A DNA stretch of 48,106 nucleotides. Origin: CAZPKH01 sp964407165. GTDB taxonomy: Bacteria > Bacteroidota > Bacteroidia > Bacteroidales > Muribaculaceae. The notes beneath the pieces are model-generated. The model was not told the origin of the DNA. It searched no databases and saw only the letters and a program-made list of their open reading frames with translations. The stretch covers positions 1 through 48,106 of the forward strand of contig CAYOUJ010000014.1 of NCBI GenBank assembly GCA_964407165.1. The letters run 5' to 3'. The translations under genes and the position numbers were made by a program. Positions 33,021-40,912 of this stretch are shown in pieces; position 1 is the stretch's first letter; every line of letters begins with the position of its first letter.

Positions 33021-33865
33021 TTCTTGGGATATTTGATGTTGTCTATCAGGCGGACGTCGCCGCAATAAACGGTTATGCAGCCAACGGGCTCGGCCGAGTC
33101 CTCCCAGCGGGCGATGGGCTGCATGGTCTTTGAGTCGACTATCTCGAAGTATTCCACGCGCAGGTGCGGGAACGCATTGATGGCCTCGGTGACATAGCGC
33201 TTGGTGTCGGCCACGGAGTGCTGCTCGGCCCATTCGAGGCTTCCCTGCAGCGTCTTGTAGATGAGCGGCGCCATCATGCGCTGCTCCTCGCTAAGGCGCA
33301 TGTTGCGGCTGCTCAGCGCCAGGCCGTCGGCCTCGCGGCAGATGGGGCAGCTGACTATCTCCAGGTCAAACCCTTCAAGCTCCGCCATCCGGCGTATCAC
33401 GGCTATCTGCTGGAAGTCTTTCTCGCCGAAATAGGCGCGCGTGGGCCGCGTCATCTCAAACAGGCGGCTGACCACCTGCGCCACGCCATTGAAGTGGCCC
33501 GGGCGCATGGCTCCCTCCATCACCTCGGCCACGGGGCCGAGGTCAAACACACGCTTGTCCGGCTCGGGGTAAACCTCCTCGACCGACGGCATGAAGGCGT
33601 AGTCAACGCCGGCCTCGCGCAGGCGCGCGGCGTCGGCCTCCTCAGTGCGCGGGTAGGTGCGCAGGTCGTCGGGGTTGTTAAACTGCGTGGGGTTGACAAA
33701 CACGCTGACCACCACCACGTCGCAGTCACGGCGTGCGCGGTTGATGAGCGAGAGGTGGCCGTCGTGCAGGGCGCCCATCGTGGGCACCAGGCCTATGGAG
33801 AAACCGCGGCTGCGGGCATCGGCCACGCGGCTGCGCAGAGTGTCGACTTTACGGATAATTTCCAT
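33017..33865 (-). CDS. panC: Pantothenate synthetase PanC
   Basis: A 282-residue ATP-dependent ligase joining pantoate and beta-alanine. It has VPTMGALHDGHLSLI (HxGH nucleotide motif), FVNPTQFN, YFGEKDFQQIAVIRRM, and SSRNMRLSEEQR. ATG at 33865 (MEIIRKVDTLRSRV) is the start: the promoter box lies only 28 nt upstream, which rules out the earlier frames. It is the first gene of panC-panD and supplies the same pathway. Confidence 0.96.
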   Translation of the reverse strand: MEIIRKVDTLRSRVADARSRGFSIGLVPTMGALHDGHLSLINRARRDCDVVVVSVFVNPTQFNNPDDLRTYPRTEEADAARLREAGVDYAFMPSVEEVYPEPDKRVFDLGPVAEVMEGAMRPGHFNGVAQVVSRLFEMTRPTRAYFGEKDFQQIAVIRRMAELEGFDLEIVSCPICREADGLALSSRNMRLSEEQRMMAPLIYKTLQGSLEWAEQHSVADTKRYVTEAINAFPHLRVEYFEIVDSKTMQPIARWEDSAEPVGCITVYCGDVRLIDNIKYPKK

Positions 33866-33892
33866 GATCGAATGACAGTGCATTTCAGGCTG

Positions 33893-33924
33893 CAAAATTA
33901 CGCATTTATTATTTCACCGCCAAA
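33893..33924 (-). promoter_or_regulatory. Promoter of panC-panD
   Basis: Minus strand TTTG (33921-33924), 20-nt spacer, TAATTTTG (33893-33900). Confidence 0.7.
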
Positions 33925-33933
33925 AAAAACAGA

Positions 33934-33972
33934 AATAAGCCCTATAAGTCGCATAGACTTATAGGGCTTATT
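33934..33972 (-). terminator. Terminator of the outer-membrane protein gene ending at 33989
   Basis: Arms 33934-33950 and 33956-33972 are perfectly complementary over 17 bp with a 5-nt loop. On the minus strand a TCTGTTTTTTTT tract follows. Confidence 0.9.
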
Positions 33973-33988
33973 AAGCTCAGGGAGCCTA

Positions 33989-34516
33989 TTAGAAGTTTAC
34001 GTAGAAGCCGAAGGAGATGCTGTTGGAGAAGTCGAAGCCGAACTCGTCGTCAGCGCCGGAGGCGTCGTTGCCGCCACGGTAGCCGAGGAAGCCGAAGTGG
34101 GCCACGAGGCTCATGTTGTCAGCGATGGCGTAGGAGATGCCGGGCTTGAAGCCGAAGCCGTAGGTGCAGGCAGTGTCAGATGTCTCGTCGCCGTACTTGG
34201 CCCAGCCGATGCCCAGGTCGATGCCGCCGTCGCAGAACACCTTCACCTTGTCGTTCTGGTAGAAGCTGTAGCGAACGTAGGGGTCGAACATGAACAGGTT
34301 GACCTTCAGGCCGTTGTCGTAGTTGTAGTACCAGCCGATGGTGGTGCCGACAGCAACGTCGTCAGAGATGTTGTAGCCGATCTCGGGGAGGAGGTTGAAG
34401 GTGGTCTCGTTTGCGGAGGAGTTACGCCACAGGCCTACACTGCCGCCTGCGTACCACTGGGCCGAAGCACTGATGGCTGCAAGAGCCATAACAGCAACAA
34501 TAAGGAGTTTTTTCAT
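33989..34516 (-). CDS. Small outer-membrane beta-barrel protein
   Basis: A 175-residue protein with signal peptide MKKLLIVAVMALAAISASAQ. Amphipathic strands (YAGGSVGLWRNSS, VAVGTTIGWYYNYDNG, LVAHFGFLGYRGG) end in a Phe-terminal strand (NSISFGFYVNF), so it is a Bacteroidetes 8-stranded barrel of unknown cargo. It is transcribed alone from a well-formed promoter with a leader of about 95 nt and is followed by a strong terminator. Confidence 0.85.
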   Translation of the reverse strand: MKKLLIVAVMALAAISASAQWYAGGSVGLWRNSSANETTFNLLPEIGYNISDDVAVGTTIGWYYNYDNGLKVNLFMFDPYVRYSFYQNDKVKVFCDGGIDLGIGWAKYGDETSDTACTYGFGFKPGISYAIADNMSLVAHFGFLGYRGGNDASGADDEFGFDFSNSISFGFYVNF

Positions 34517-34617
34517 AATAATTGTCCTTTTTGGTTAGATGAATATGATTAATTGAAACGTTATTGGAAACATGTGAGACACCTGCCGGACCCGGGGGCG
34601 GTGCCGTTAAACGGCGG

Positions 34618-34647
34618 CAAAGGTAAGCAAAATTTGGCAATGTGCAA
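34618..34647 (-). promoter_or_regulatory. Promoter of the small barrel gene
   Basis: Minus strand TACCTTTG (34618-34625), exact, with TTGC (34644-34647) 18 nt upstream. The leader contains a short GCCGTTTAACGGC-like hairpin. Confidence 0.65.
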
Positions 34648-34768
34648 CCTTTTTTATGAAAAATATTACAAAACCGCCACGATATTGCCATAAACCGCCA
34701 ATCCTATGCAGAAACGGCAGAAACTTTATTTTGCTCCTGCCGTTTATTTCGTTTCTCTGTAATATGCT

Positions 34769-34960
34769 TCAGTTGTCGAGCGGGGGCAGCTCGCCGTAGA
34801 CACGCCTGTACACGTCTATGGCCCGCTGGGTGCGCATCACGCCTGTACCGTCGTCGGTATACACCTTCTGCCCCAGCCGCGCCTTCCGCTCAAGCATCTG
34901 CCGGTAAGCCTTGTTTACCGCCGCCAATAGCATCTCTGAATCAGTTCCCGGCCTTTCCAT
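34769..34960 (-). CDS. Small acidic/basic hypothetical protein
   Basis: A 63-residue protein of unknown function, ATG at 34960 (MERPGTDSEMLLAAVNKAYRQM) with GGAG five bases before it, one of the few clear ribosome binding sites in the window. It is helical in the first half and ends RAIDVYRRVYGELPPLDN. No signal or membrane segment. Codon use resembles its neighbours. It is transcribed away from recR, with no partner nearby. Confidence 0.6.
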   Translation of the reverse strand: MERPGTDSEMLLAAVNKAYRQMLERKARLGQKVYTDDGTGVMRTQRAIDVYRRVYGELPPLDN

Positions 34961-35108
34961 ATTCTCCAAAAGTTAGATTATTAACTCGAAGAAATCAAAG
35001 AAAAAAGAAGTTTCCTTTGTTTCTATTGTTTCTGTATGAGAAAACGTGCAAATTTAGCACATTTTTTCCGCGCGGCAAAATAAATGGCCCCCGCTGCGAG
35101 TTATTTTA

Positions 35109-35732
35109 TTGGTGGAACATGAGTTTACATCGACTCTGCTCGAGGGCGCCGTCAGCGAACTGTCACGGCTCCCCGGCATCGGGCGCAAGACCGCGCTGCG
35201 TCTTGCGCTCCACCTGCTGCGCCGCGACGCCTCCGAGGCTCTCGCCCTCGGTAACGCCATCATCAACATGCGCCAGGGCATACACTACTGCCGCGTGTGC
35301 CACAACATCTCCGAGACCGACGTCTGCGACATCTGCGCCAACCCGCGCCGCGACCGCCGCACCGTGTGCGTGGTCGAGAATGTCAAAGACGTCATGGCCT
35401 TTGAACGCACCCGCGGCTACTCGGGCCTGTACCACGTGCTCGGCGGACTCATCTCCCCCATGGACGGCGTCGGCCCCGAGCTGCTCGCCATCGACTCCCT
35501 CATCGACCGTGTCCGCGCCGGCGGCGTCGACGAGGTCATCATGGCCCTCAGCGCCACAATGGAGGGTGAGACCACCGCCTTCTACATCTACCGCCGCCTG
35601 GGCGACACCGGCGTGCGCGTCACCCAGCTGGCGCGCGGCGTCTCCGTAGGCAACGAAATCGAATACACCGACGAGCTCACCCTCGCCCGCTCGCTCCAAG
35701 GCCGCACCCCCTTCGCCGAAGACACCCCCTGA
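35109..35732 (+). CDS. recR: Recombination mediator RecR
   Basis: A 207-residue protein that loads RecA with RecF/RecO at gaps. It has an N-terminal helix-hairpin-helix (LSRLPGIGRKTALRLALHLL), a C4 zinc finger (CRVCHNISETDVCDICANP), and a Toprim domain (VVENVKDVMAFE, YHVLGGLISPMDGVGP). There is no ATG in frame at the normal N-terminus; the start is TTG at 35109 or GTG at 35112. The overlapping ATG in another frame gives no family match. Confidence 0.95.
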   Translation: MVEHEFTSTLLEGAVSELSRLPGIGRKTALRLALHLLRRDASEALALGNAIINMRQGIHYCRVCHNISETDVCDICANPRRDRRTVCVVENVKDVMAFERTRGYSGLYHVLGGLISPMDGVGPELLAIDSLIDRVRAGGVDEVIMALSATMEGETTAFYIYRRLGDTGVRVTQLARGVSVGNEIEYTDELTLARSLQGRTPFAEDTP

Positions 35733-35760
35733 CCCCCCTCACCCGATTACATTAAGAATC

Positions 35761-35855
35761 CCACTTTATCGCAGTTTACAACTGTTAAAACAGCCGATTT
35801 ATCGCAGTTTGCAACTGTTAAAATCGCCAAATTATCGCAGTTTACAATGTTAACC
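35761..35855. repeat. Three tandem copies of a unit of about 40 nt with a CAGTT/AACTG hairpin
   Basis: The unit contains TTATCGCAGTTTACAACTG, seen three times, the third shortened to CAGTTTACAATG. CAGTT and AACTG form a 5-bp stem with a TRC loop. Units are joined by GTTAAAACAGCC-like spacers. It lies between convergent recR and the ThiE/TenI-like gene. Confidence 0.85.
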
Positions 35856-35864
35856 ACCTTATAA

Positions 35865-36449
35865 TTAGCAATGGAGGGCGGAGAGGAGGGAGCGGACGGC
35901 GGCGGCGGGGGAGGGTGCGGAGGCTATGGTCGCGCTGACGGCAATGCCGGAGAAGCCGGCGCCGACGAGCATGGCGACCTCCTCGCGGTCAAATTCCCCC
36001 TGCGCAACTATAGGCTTCAGCATTAGTTTCTCACGAGCCATGGTCATGGCGGTGACGGCGGCGGCGGTAGAGGCCTCGTCGGTGAGCGTCATCACCAAGT
36101 AGTCAACATCGACGGCTCGCATGTCCATGATCTCCTCGAAGGAGTGCACGGCGACGCCAATGATGGCCTCGCCGCCGAGCTCTTCGCGCACCTTGCGCGG
36201 CGAGGCGCTGTAGTCGAGGAAGATACCCCCCAGGCGCAGCTCCCCCGCCAGGTGCAGGTGGTCGCGCATAATGACAAACACCTCGCTCTCACGGCACACC
36301 GGTATAATCTCCCGGGCCACGGCGCGCAGGTCAGCCTCGGGCATTCCGGGAGCCGACAGCTCGACCCACCGGCAGCCGCCCTCGACGGCCTCCCTGACCT
36401 GCTCCGGTATGCTCCGGGAGCACGGCCACTGTGTAACAAATTGCAGCAT
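35865..36449 (-). CDS. Thiamine phosphate synthase/TenI-like protein
   Basis: A 194-residue TIM-barrel protein of the ThiE/TenI superfamily (IPEQVREAVEGGCRWVELS, EVFVIMRDHLHLAGELRLGGIFLDY, IGVAVHSFEEIMDM). The glycine-rich diphosphate-binding segment is present as VGAGFSGIAVSATI. Compared with true ThiE, the usual Lys and Asp residues are not clearly in place, so it may be a TenI-type or another isomerase-like relative. No other thiamine gene is adjacent. It follows the M64 gene by 46 nt and could be the tail of that transcript. Confidence 0.75.
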   Translation of the reverse strand: MLQFVTQWPCSRSIPEQVREAVEGGCRWVELSAPGMPEADLRAVAREIIPVCRESEVFVIMRDHLHLAGELRLGGIFLDYSASPRKVREELGGEAIIGVAVHSFEEIMDMRAVDVDYLVMTLTDEASTAAAVTAMTMAREKLMLKPIVAQGEFDREEVAMLVGAGFSGIAVSATIASAPSPAAAVRSLLSALHC

Positions 36450-36495
36450 ATCAAACCTTTTTCTTATTTAACGCCCACTGAGTGATTAGTGTTTG

Positions 36496-37704
36496 CTACT
36501 GGTCCGATTCTTCTGTGTAGAAGCGGATGGTGCGCTGTATGGCGTCGGTGCACACGGGGCAGAAGTAGAGGTCGCCCACGGCGCGCATGAGGCAAGTCTC
36601 GGCGCCGCGCCACACGCCCGTCGACTGGTAGCCGGCGCCTTCGTAGAGGCCGGCCTCTCCCCTGTCAATCAGGTGCTGCCACTTCTTTGAGAAGTCGGCC
36701 TTGGTGGTGATGTTGGGCTCGCAAGGCTCCTGGTCGGGTGAGTAATATATCGTATAGCCGGCCTCGTATTCGTCGGCCAGGCGCGCGAAGGTATGGGCGA
36801 ACTCGTGGACTATGACCTGGAAGGCCCAGTAGTCGTCGGCGGCGCCGATGCAATAGTCGTGGTAGGGGCCGCTGCCGCCGTAGTTGTCGGTGTTGGCCAG
36901 CACTATCACGTGGTCGGCCGGCGCGCCCTCAAGGGCATCCCACAGGGGCATGATGTCGGGGATGGTGAGCAGGCGGTCAAGGCTGTAGCTGTCGAAGTGC
37001 GACCCAAGCGGAGTATTTACAACCTGCCCTTTCGACGGACGCGAGACGCCGCTCTCGGCCGACGGTATGCACACGGCGGTGATGGTGAACCGCTCGCGGT
37101 AGCGCCCGAAGGCCGGGTGGCTCATCAGCGCCGAATCGAGCTGGTTGGCGCGCTCGAGAAACTTCGGCATCTCCTCCGGCGTATACCCCTCGGCGACAAT
37201 TGCCAGGTAGACGGCATGCTTCGGGTCAAGAGCCTCACGTATAGTCACCGTGGGGTTGGCAGGAGTCTGCCCACGCACCTGCAGCGTGTCGAGCATGGCG
37301 CGGGTGATGGGGAATGAGTGCTTGCCGGTGCCCTTCGTTGACAGTGTCAGCACGGCGTCGCGCTTAGGGAGGGGGAGTATGACGGGTGTGACCAGGGGAG
37401 AATCGGGGGTGTAGCGGTCGACCGGTAGATACTTCGAGTCGATGAAGATGGTGTCGCCGGTGGCGGCGTCGGTGAGCACCATGGTCATGTTTGAGGGATA
37501 GTGCAGCGTCGAGAGGTTTACGCGCCGTCCGTACCACCGCGGCAGCTTGGCCTTGGGGGCGATGGTTATCGTGCGCTGGCCATGGTTTATAAGCGTGGCA
37601 TTGATGCGCATGGTCGAGTCGGCAAGGCCGTCGGCAAACTCCCGCGCCCCCACACCCGCCGCACACACCAGCGCCATCAAAACCAATAAAATCTTCCTAT
37701 ACAT
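36496..37704 (-). CDS. Secreted M64 (IgA-peptidase-like) metalloprotease
   Basis: A 402-residue exported protease with signal peptide MYRKILLVLMALVCAAGVGA. An N-terminal beta domain (about 22-130) precedes the metallopeptidase domain. The zinc site is HEFAH (His300, Glu301, His304) in VIVHEFAHTFARLADEYEAG, matching family M64. Named IgA peptidases belong here, but the actual substrate is unknown. It lies 30 nt after the C1 peptidase gene. Two Cys-rich positions near the C-terminus (CLMRAVGDLYFCPVC) may form a disulfide or metal site. Confidence 0.9.
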   Translation of the reverse strand: MYRKILLVLMALVCAAGVGAREFADGLADSTMRINATLINHGQRTITIAPKAKLPRWYGRRVNLSTLHYPSNMTMVLTDAATGDTIFIDSKYLPVDRYTPDSPLVTPVILPLPKRDAVLTLSTKGTGKHSFPITRAMLDTLQVRGQTPANPTVTIREALDPKHAVYLAIVAEGYTPEEMPKFLERANQLDSALMSHPAFGRYRERFTITAVCIPSAESGVSRPSKGQVVNTPLGSHFDSYSLDRLLTIPDIMPLWDALEGAPADHVIVLANTDNYGGSGPYHDYCIGAADDYWAFQVIVHEFAHTFARLADEYEAGYTIYYSPDQEPCEPNITTKADFSKKWQHLIDRGEAGLYEGAGYQSTGVWRGAETCLMRAVGDLYFCPVCTDAIQRTIRFYTEESDQ

Positions 37705-37705
37705 A

Positions 37706-37735
37706 ACTATAAACTATAAGTTATAAGTTATAAGT
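37706..37735. repeat. ATAACTT heptamer array between the two peptidase genes
   Basis: About four units of AAGTTAT (complement of ATAACTT) fill the 30-nt space between the M64 start and the C1 stop. Confidence 0.85.
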
Positions 37736-39138
37736 TAGTCGTCGGTGGCGAACATTGGATCCCACGCAGGGAGGAGGGTCGGCTCCTGCTCGAGTATCTT
37801 GAATACCTTCTTGGGCGCGTACTTCTTGTTGACCACCAGGCGGAACATATACTCGGCAAACCAGTCGTCGGTCATGATCAGGTGGCCGTTGTTGGCCAGG
37901 TTGCCCCACGAGTTCTCGATGAGCCACTTGCGGGGCTTTCCCTTCTCGTCGAGGTCAACGCCCACGAGGGTCATTGCGTGCGACGAGCCGGAGGCGCCGG
38001 TGCGTATGCGCTCGCGCTTGTCCATGCCGAAATTCACGCCGAAGAGGGCATCGTAGTCATAGTTGTTGAGGTCGAGGGTGCCGCGGTCTTTGTTGTAGAA
38101 TTTTTTGACGTCGCAGCTGAAATACATCATCGTGCTGTCCTTGATAGACGCGATGGCCAGGTCGCGGATGTCGTCCATGGGCAGGTTGACATACGTCCAG
38201 TTGGGCCCGTCGTAGGTGTGGCGGTCATACTCAATCTCATAGAGCTTGTAGTAGGGGCGCAGCGGGTCGTTCATCACCATCACATAGTCGCCGTGGAGGT
38301 CGTTGCCGGCATACTCCTGATAGAACGACAGGGGTGTGTAAGTGCGGGTGTCGACCACGTTGCCCTTGCCGTCGCGGCGCGTCCAGGTGAACTCCTGAGG
38401 CGGGTTGCCGAGGGTGAGCACAAGCATGCGGTATACTTCGCCGAGCATGCGCTCCTTCTCCTGCGCGACTTGCTCGGCGGTCACCTTCTTGTCGGCGCAC
38501 ATCGCGCGCAGGCGCAGGCCGTCCTCGCGGAGCTTGGTGGCGATGAGCTGGCGCATCTTGGCGGTGTTTTCGCTGCTGACGGTCTCGTGCATGGCCTCGG
38601 CGGGAACGACGCCGTATTTCGATATGATGTCGGCCACGCCTACAAACGTGCCTCCGTCATTGATGGGGTTGGCGAATAGGAAGGTGACAGTACGGTCATC
38701 CTCCGGCAGCGCCGACGTGTCGATGATGCTCTGAAGGAACAGGTTGGCCTTCTCGAGCTGGTCGTAGAAGAAGCCGTAGCACTGCGAGAGATACAGCTCC
38801 GGAAGGTCGTGCTCCGCCATCATCTGGGCCCGAAGCACGTTCAGGCCGGTGAACAGCCAGCAGCGGCCCGACGACTTCTGGTTGGTGATGCCCTTTGAGG
38901 GGACGCGGTGGCTGAAATGGGTGTCGACGGCGCCGGCGTTCTCAGAGTTGAGGGCGAGGACGTCGATTGGGGAGTTGTTGATGGCGTTGCGCAGGGCGCG
39001 GTCGGAGGAGGTGTTCTCATACGACTGCTGCAGGCGCTGGAGCATCTCCGGGGAGATGCCGCCGTCGGGGGATATGGTCTGCGCCGGGCACCACAAGGCG
39101 GTGCCGAGGAGCAAAGCAAGGCTGGTCAGGTGTTTCAT
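37735..39138 (-). CDS. pepC: C1-family aminopeptidase C (bleomycin-hydrolase type)
   Basis: A 467-residue cysteine peptidase with a signal peptide-like start (MKHLTSLALLLGTALWCPAQ), so exported, unlike cytoplasmic PepC. Catalytic residues: Cys93 in SSGRCWLF, His387 in GSSHAMTLVGVD, Asn409 in ENSWGN. The helical segments between them (ITNQK, NLFLQSIIDTS, FANPINDGGTFVGV) follow the bleomycin-hydrolase family. It would trim peptides from the N-terminus in the periplasm or at the surface. Confidence 0.9.
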   Translation of the reverse strand: MKHLTSLALLLGTALWCPAQTISPDGGISPEMLQRLQQSYENTSSDRALRNAINNSPIDVLALNSENAGAVDTHFSHRVPSKGITNQKSSGRCWLFTGLNVLRAQMMAEHDLPELYLSQCYGFFYDQLEKANLFLQSIIDTSALPEDDRTVTFLFANPINDGGTFVGVADIISKYGVVPAEAMHETVSSENTAKMRQLIATKLREDGLRLRAMCADKKVTAEQVAQEKERMLGEVYRMLVLTLGNPPQEFTWTRRDGKGNVVDTRTYTPLSFYQEYAGNDLHGDYVMVMNDPLRPYYKLYEIEYDRHTYDGPNWTYVNLPMDDIRDLAIASIKDSTMMYFSCDVKKFYNKDRGTLDLNNYDYDALFGVNFGMDKRERIRTGASGSSHAMTLVGVDLDEKGKPRKWLIENSWGNLANNGHLIMTDDWFAEYMFRLVVNKKYAPKKVFKILEQEPTLLPAWDPMFATDD

Positions 39139-39154
39139 GGATAATATAGTAAAT

Positions 39155-39194
39155 TGGTCTTTAACCGGTTAATCGGTTAACCGGTTAAAGACCA
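39155..39194 (-). terminator. Inverted repeat built on TTAACCGG between secreted protein and C1 genes
   Basis: TGGTCTTTAACCGGTTA (39155-39171) pairs with TAACCGGTTAAAGACCA (39178-39194). It shares its core with the palindrome at 9283-9306. It could reduce read-through into the peptidase genes. Confidence 0.7.
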
Positions 39195-39209
39195 GATTTG
39201 TACAAGGGA

Positions 39210-40787
39210 CTATTTTACGAGAAGTTTCGTGGCGGTGGAGCCTTGGCGGCGGATGACTACCGTGCCGGGGGTGGGCTGGGCGATGCGGATGCCCTGCAGG
39301 TTGTAATACTCAACCGGCGCATTCACGTCGCTGTCGGCGCCGACGCTCTCGATGCCGCTGGCGCCGCGGGCTATCACGTGGTTATAGACGTAGCAGTAGG
39401 TGGCGTTGTAGCCGATGTAGTGTATCACGTACGGGGGCATGGTGATGGCGCCGGTCTCAGGGGCGAGCGTGGCAACCAGGTCGGTGTCGGTGACTATCGA
39501 GCCGTCGACATACGGGAAAAGGGTGTAGGCGCCGATGACGCCGCCACGGTTGTTGTCGAGGGGGAAGGTGACGGTGCCGGCCTCCTCGTCGACAGAGCCG
39601 TAGAGGAAGTCGCAATAGGCGTAGGTGCTCGTCGGGTTGACCAACGCGCACTCAAACTTGAGCAGGTTGCCCTCCTGCGTCACGTTGATGTCCCACTGGT
39701 CGGCGTAGTCGAAGTCGGTCCAGTTGGTGTGCTTGAGGTCGAGGGCGCCGGCGTCGGAGCCGTCAAACTCGGCGTTGTGGTATGTGCCGCAGTAAGCCGA
39801 GAGGTCAACGATGGCGTCGGTGATGTCGCCGTTGAAGTAGACCATTGTGCTGATGCCGGTGTAGGGAGCGTCGTTGATCTCCGACCAGTTCATACATATA
39901 CAGCCCTCATACTCCATCACCATGTCGGGGCGGATGCGGATGATCATGGGCCGGATGGAGTCCATGAAGGACATGGTAGCGCTGACCTCGTTGCCATCGG
40001 CGTCGCGGACCACGTCGCCGGAGAAGTCAAGTCCGCCGGTGCCGCAGACATACATCCCCTGCACGCCCGTGGGAGGCACGGTGACGGTCAGCGTGCTCCA
40101 GTCAACGGTGCCGGTGACGGGCGCGTCAAACATTCCGTCGAAAGCGGTGATGCAGATGGCATTGTCGCCCGCGGCCTCCACGGGCATGGTGATTGAGATG
40201 CTGTCGGCGTCCCATTGGGTGAGATACTTCACGCCGTTGGCGTCGGTGCCGTCGAGCACGTTCATGGTCATCGTCTTGTTGCCGCACAGCAGGCTCACGC
40301 TCGGGCCGGGGGTAAGGCTCATCTGCGCGTAGACGATGCCGGCGTAGGAGCCTGTCCAGACGGTCCATCCGTCGAGGGTGATGACACCGTCGTCGTCGAA
40401 TGTGGCCACGAAGGGCGTCGTGCCGTCCTCCTTGCGGAAGGTGTACTTGCTGCTCGGGCCGAGGCGCTGCTCCTCGAAGGTGATGGTCTTGGCCTCCATG
40501 TCGGCGATGCCCACCAGCTCCTCATAGTCGGTGGTCTTCCCCGTCAGGCTCTCATAGTTGAGGAAGTATTTGAAACGGATTGCGTAGGGGTTGTTGACGT
40601 CAGTGGCTTTTTCGGCGACGACAAGGTAGGTGTCGTTGATCACGGCCCAGTTGGAGCCTCCGGTGAGCACGTAATATTCAGTGCACGAGCGGCGTGCGAC
40701 GTATGTGGTGCAGAGGTCGTCGAATGTCACGGCAAATGCCGACACCCCGACCATCGTGCAGATAACTGAAAGTAAAAACTTCTTCAT
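39210..40787 (-). CDS. Large secreted protein with a T9SS-like C-terminal tail
   Basis: A 525-residue exported protein, start MKKFLLSVICTMVGVSAFA (signal peptide). The interior is beta-rich with repeated Thr/Tyr and several predicted beta-sandwich modules (VTFDDLCTTYVARR..., WTVWTGSYAGIVYAQ). The last about 40 residues (VEYYNLQGIRIAQPTPGTVVIRRQG) resemble the short 'YNLQG-R...G-YI--' sorting tail used for export or anchoring in Bacteroidetes. The body matches nothing I can name. It lies between the lipoprotein and peptidase genes of the SusC/SusD cluster. Confidence 0.75.
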   Translation of the reverse strand: MKKFLLSVICTMVGVSAFAVTFDDLCTTYVARRSCTEYYVLTGGSNWAVINDTYLVVAEKATDVNNPYAIRFKYFLNYESLTGKTTDYEELVGIADMEAKTITFEEQRLGPSSKYTFRKEDGTTPFVATFDDDGVITLDGWTVWTGSYAGIVYAQMSLTPGPSVSLLCGNKTMTMNVLDGTDANGVKYLTQWDADSISITMPVEAAGDNAICITAFDGMFDAPVTGTVDWSTLTVTVPPTGVQGMYVCGTGGLDFSGDVVRDADGNEVSATMSFMDSIRPMIIRIRPDMVMEYEGCICMNWSEINDAPYTGISTMVYFNGDITDAIVDLSAYCGTYHNAEFDGSDAGALDLKHTNWTDFDYADQWDINVTQEGNLLKFECALVNPTSTYAYCDFLYGSVDEEAGTVTFPLDNNRGGVIGAYTLFPYVDGSIVTDTDLVATLAPETGAITMPPYVIHYIGYNATYCYVYNHVIARGASGIESVGADSDVNAPVEYYNLQGIRIAQPTPGTVVIRRQGSTATKLLVK

Positions 40788-40816
40788 AATATTATGGTTT
40801 ATAGCCATGAATTTTG

Positions 40817-40902
40817 AAACCACGAATTACACGAATTTAACGATTTACACTAATGAATAATAAAATTCGTGTAATTAGATTAATTCGTGTAATTCGTGGT
40901 TT
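40817..40902. terminator. Inverted array of ACACGAATT units
   Basis: Left AACCACGAATTACACGAATT (40818-40836 region) and right TTAATTCGTGTAATTCGTGG (40880-40899 region) form a long stem in the 125-nt gap between two same-strand genes. It could attenuate transcription into the secreted-protein gene. Confidence 0.65.
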
Positions 40903-40912
40903 TATTTTTATG

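Noticed and set aside
32664..33233. A longer panD frame starting at 33233
   Set aside because: The upstream part is a frame-shifted copy of the panC 3' end; the ATGA overlap start at 33020 fits PanD length and its cleavage site.
35017..35649. A 210-codon plus-strand frame overlapping recR that starts with ATG
   Set aside because: Its translation is Ser/Ala/Pro/Arg-rich frame-shifted recR; the recR frame has an intact zinc finger and Toprim domain.
35761..35855. CRISPR-like short array
   Set aside because: Only three degenerate units, spacers similar to each other, no cas genes.
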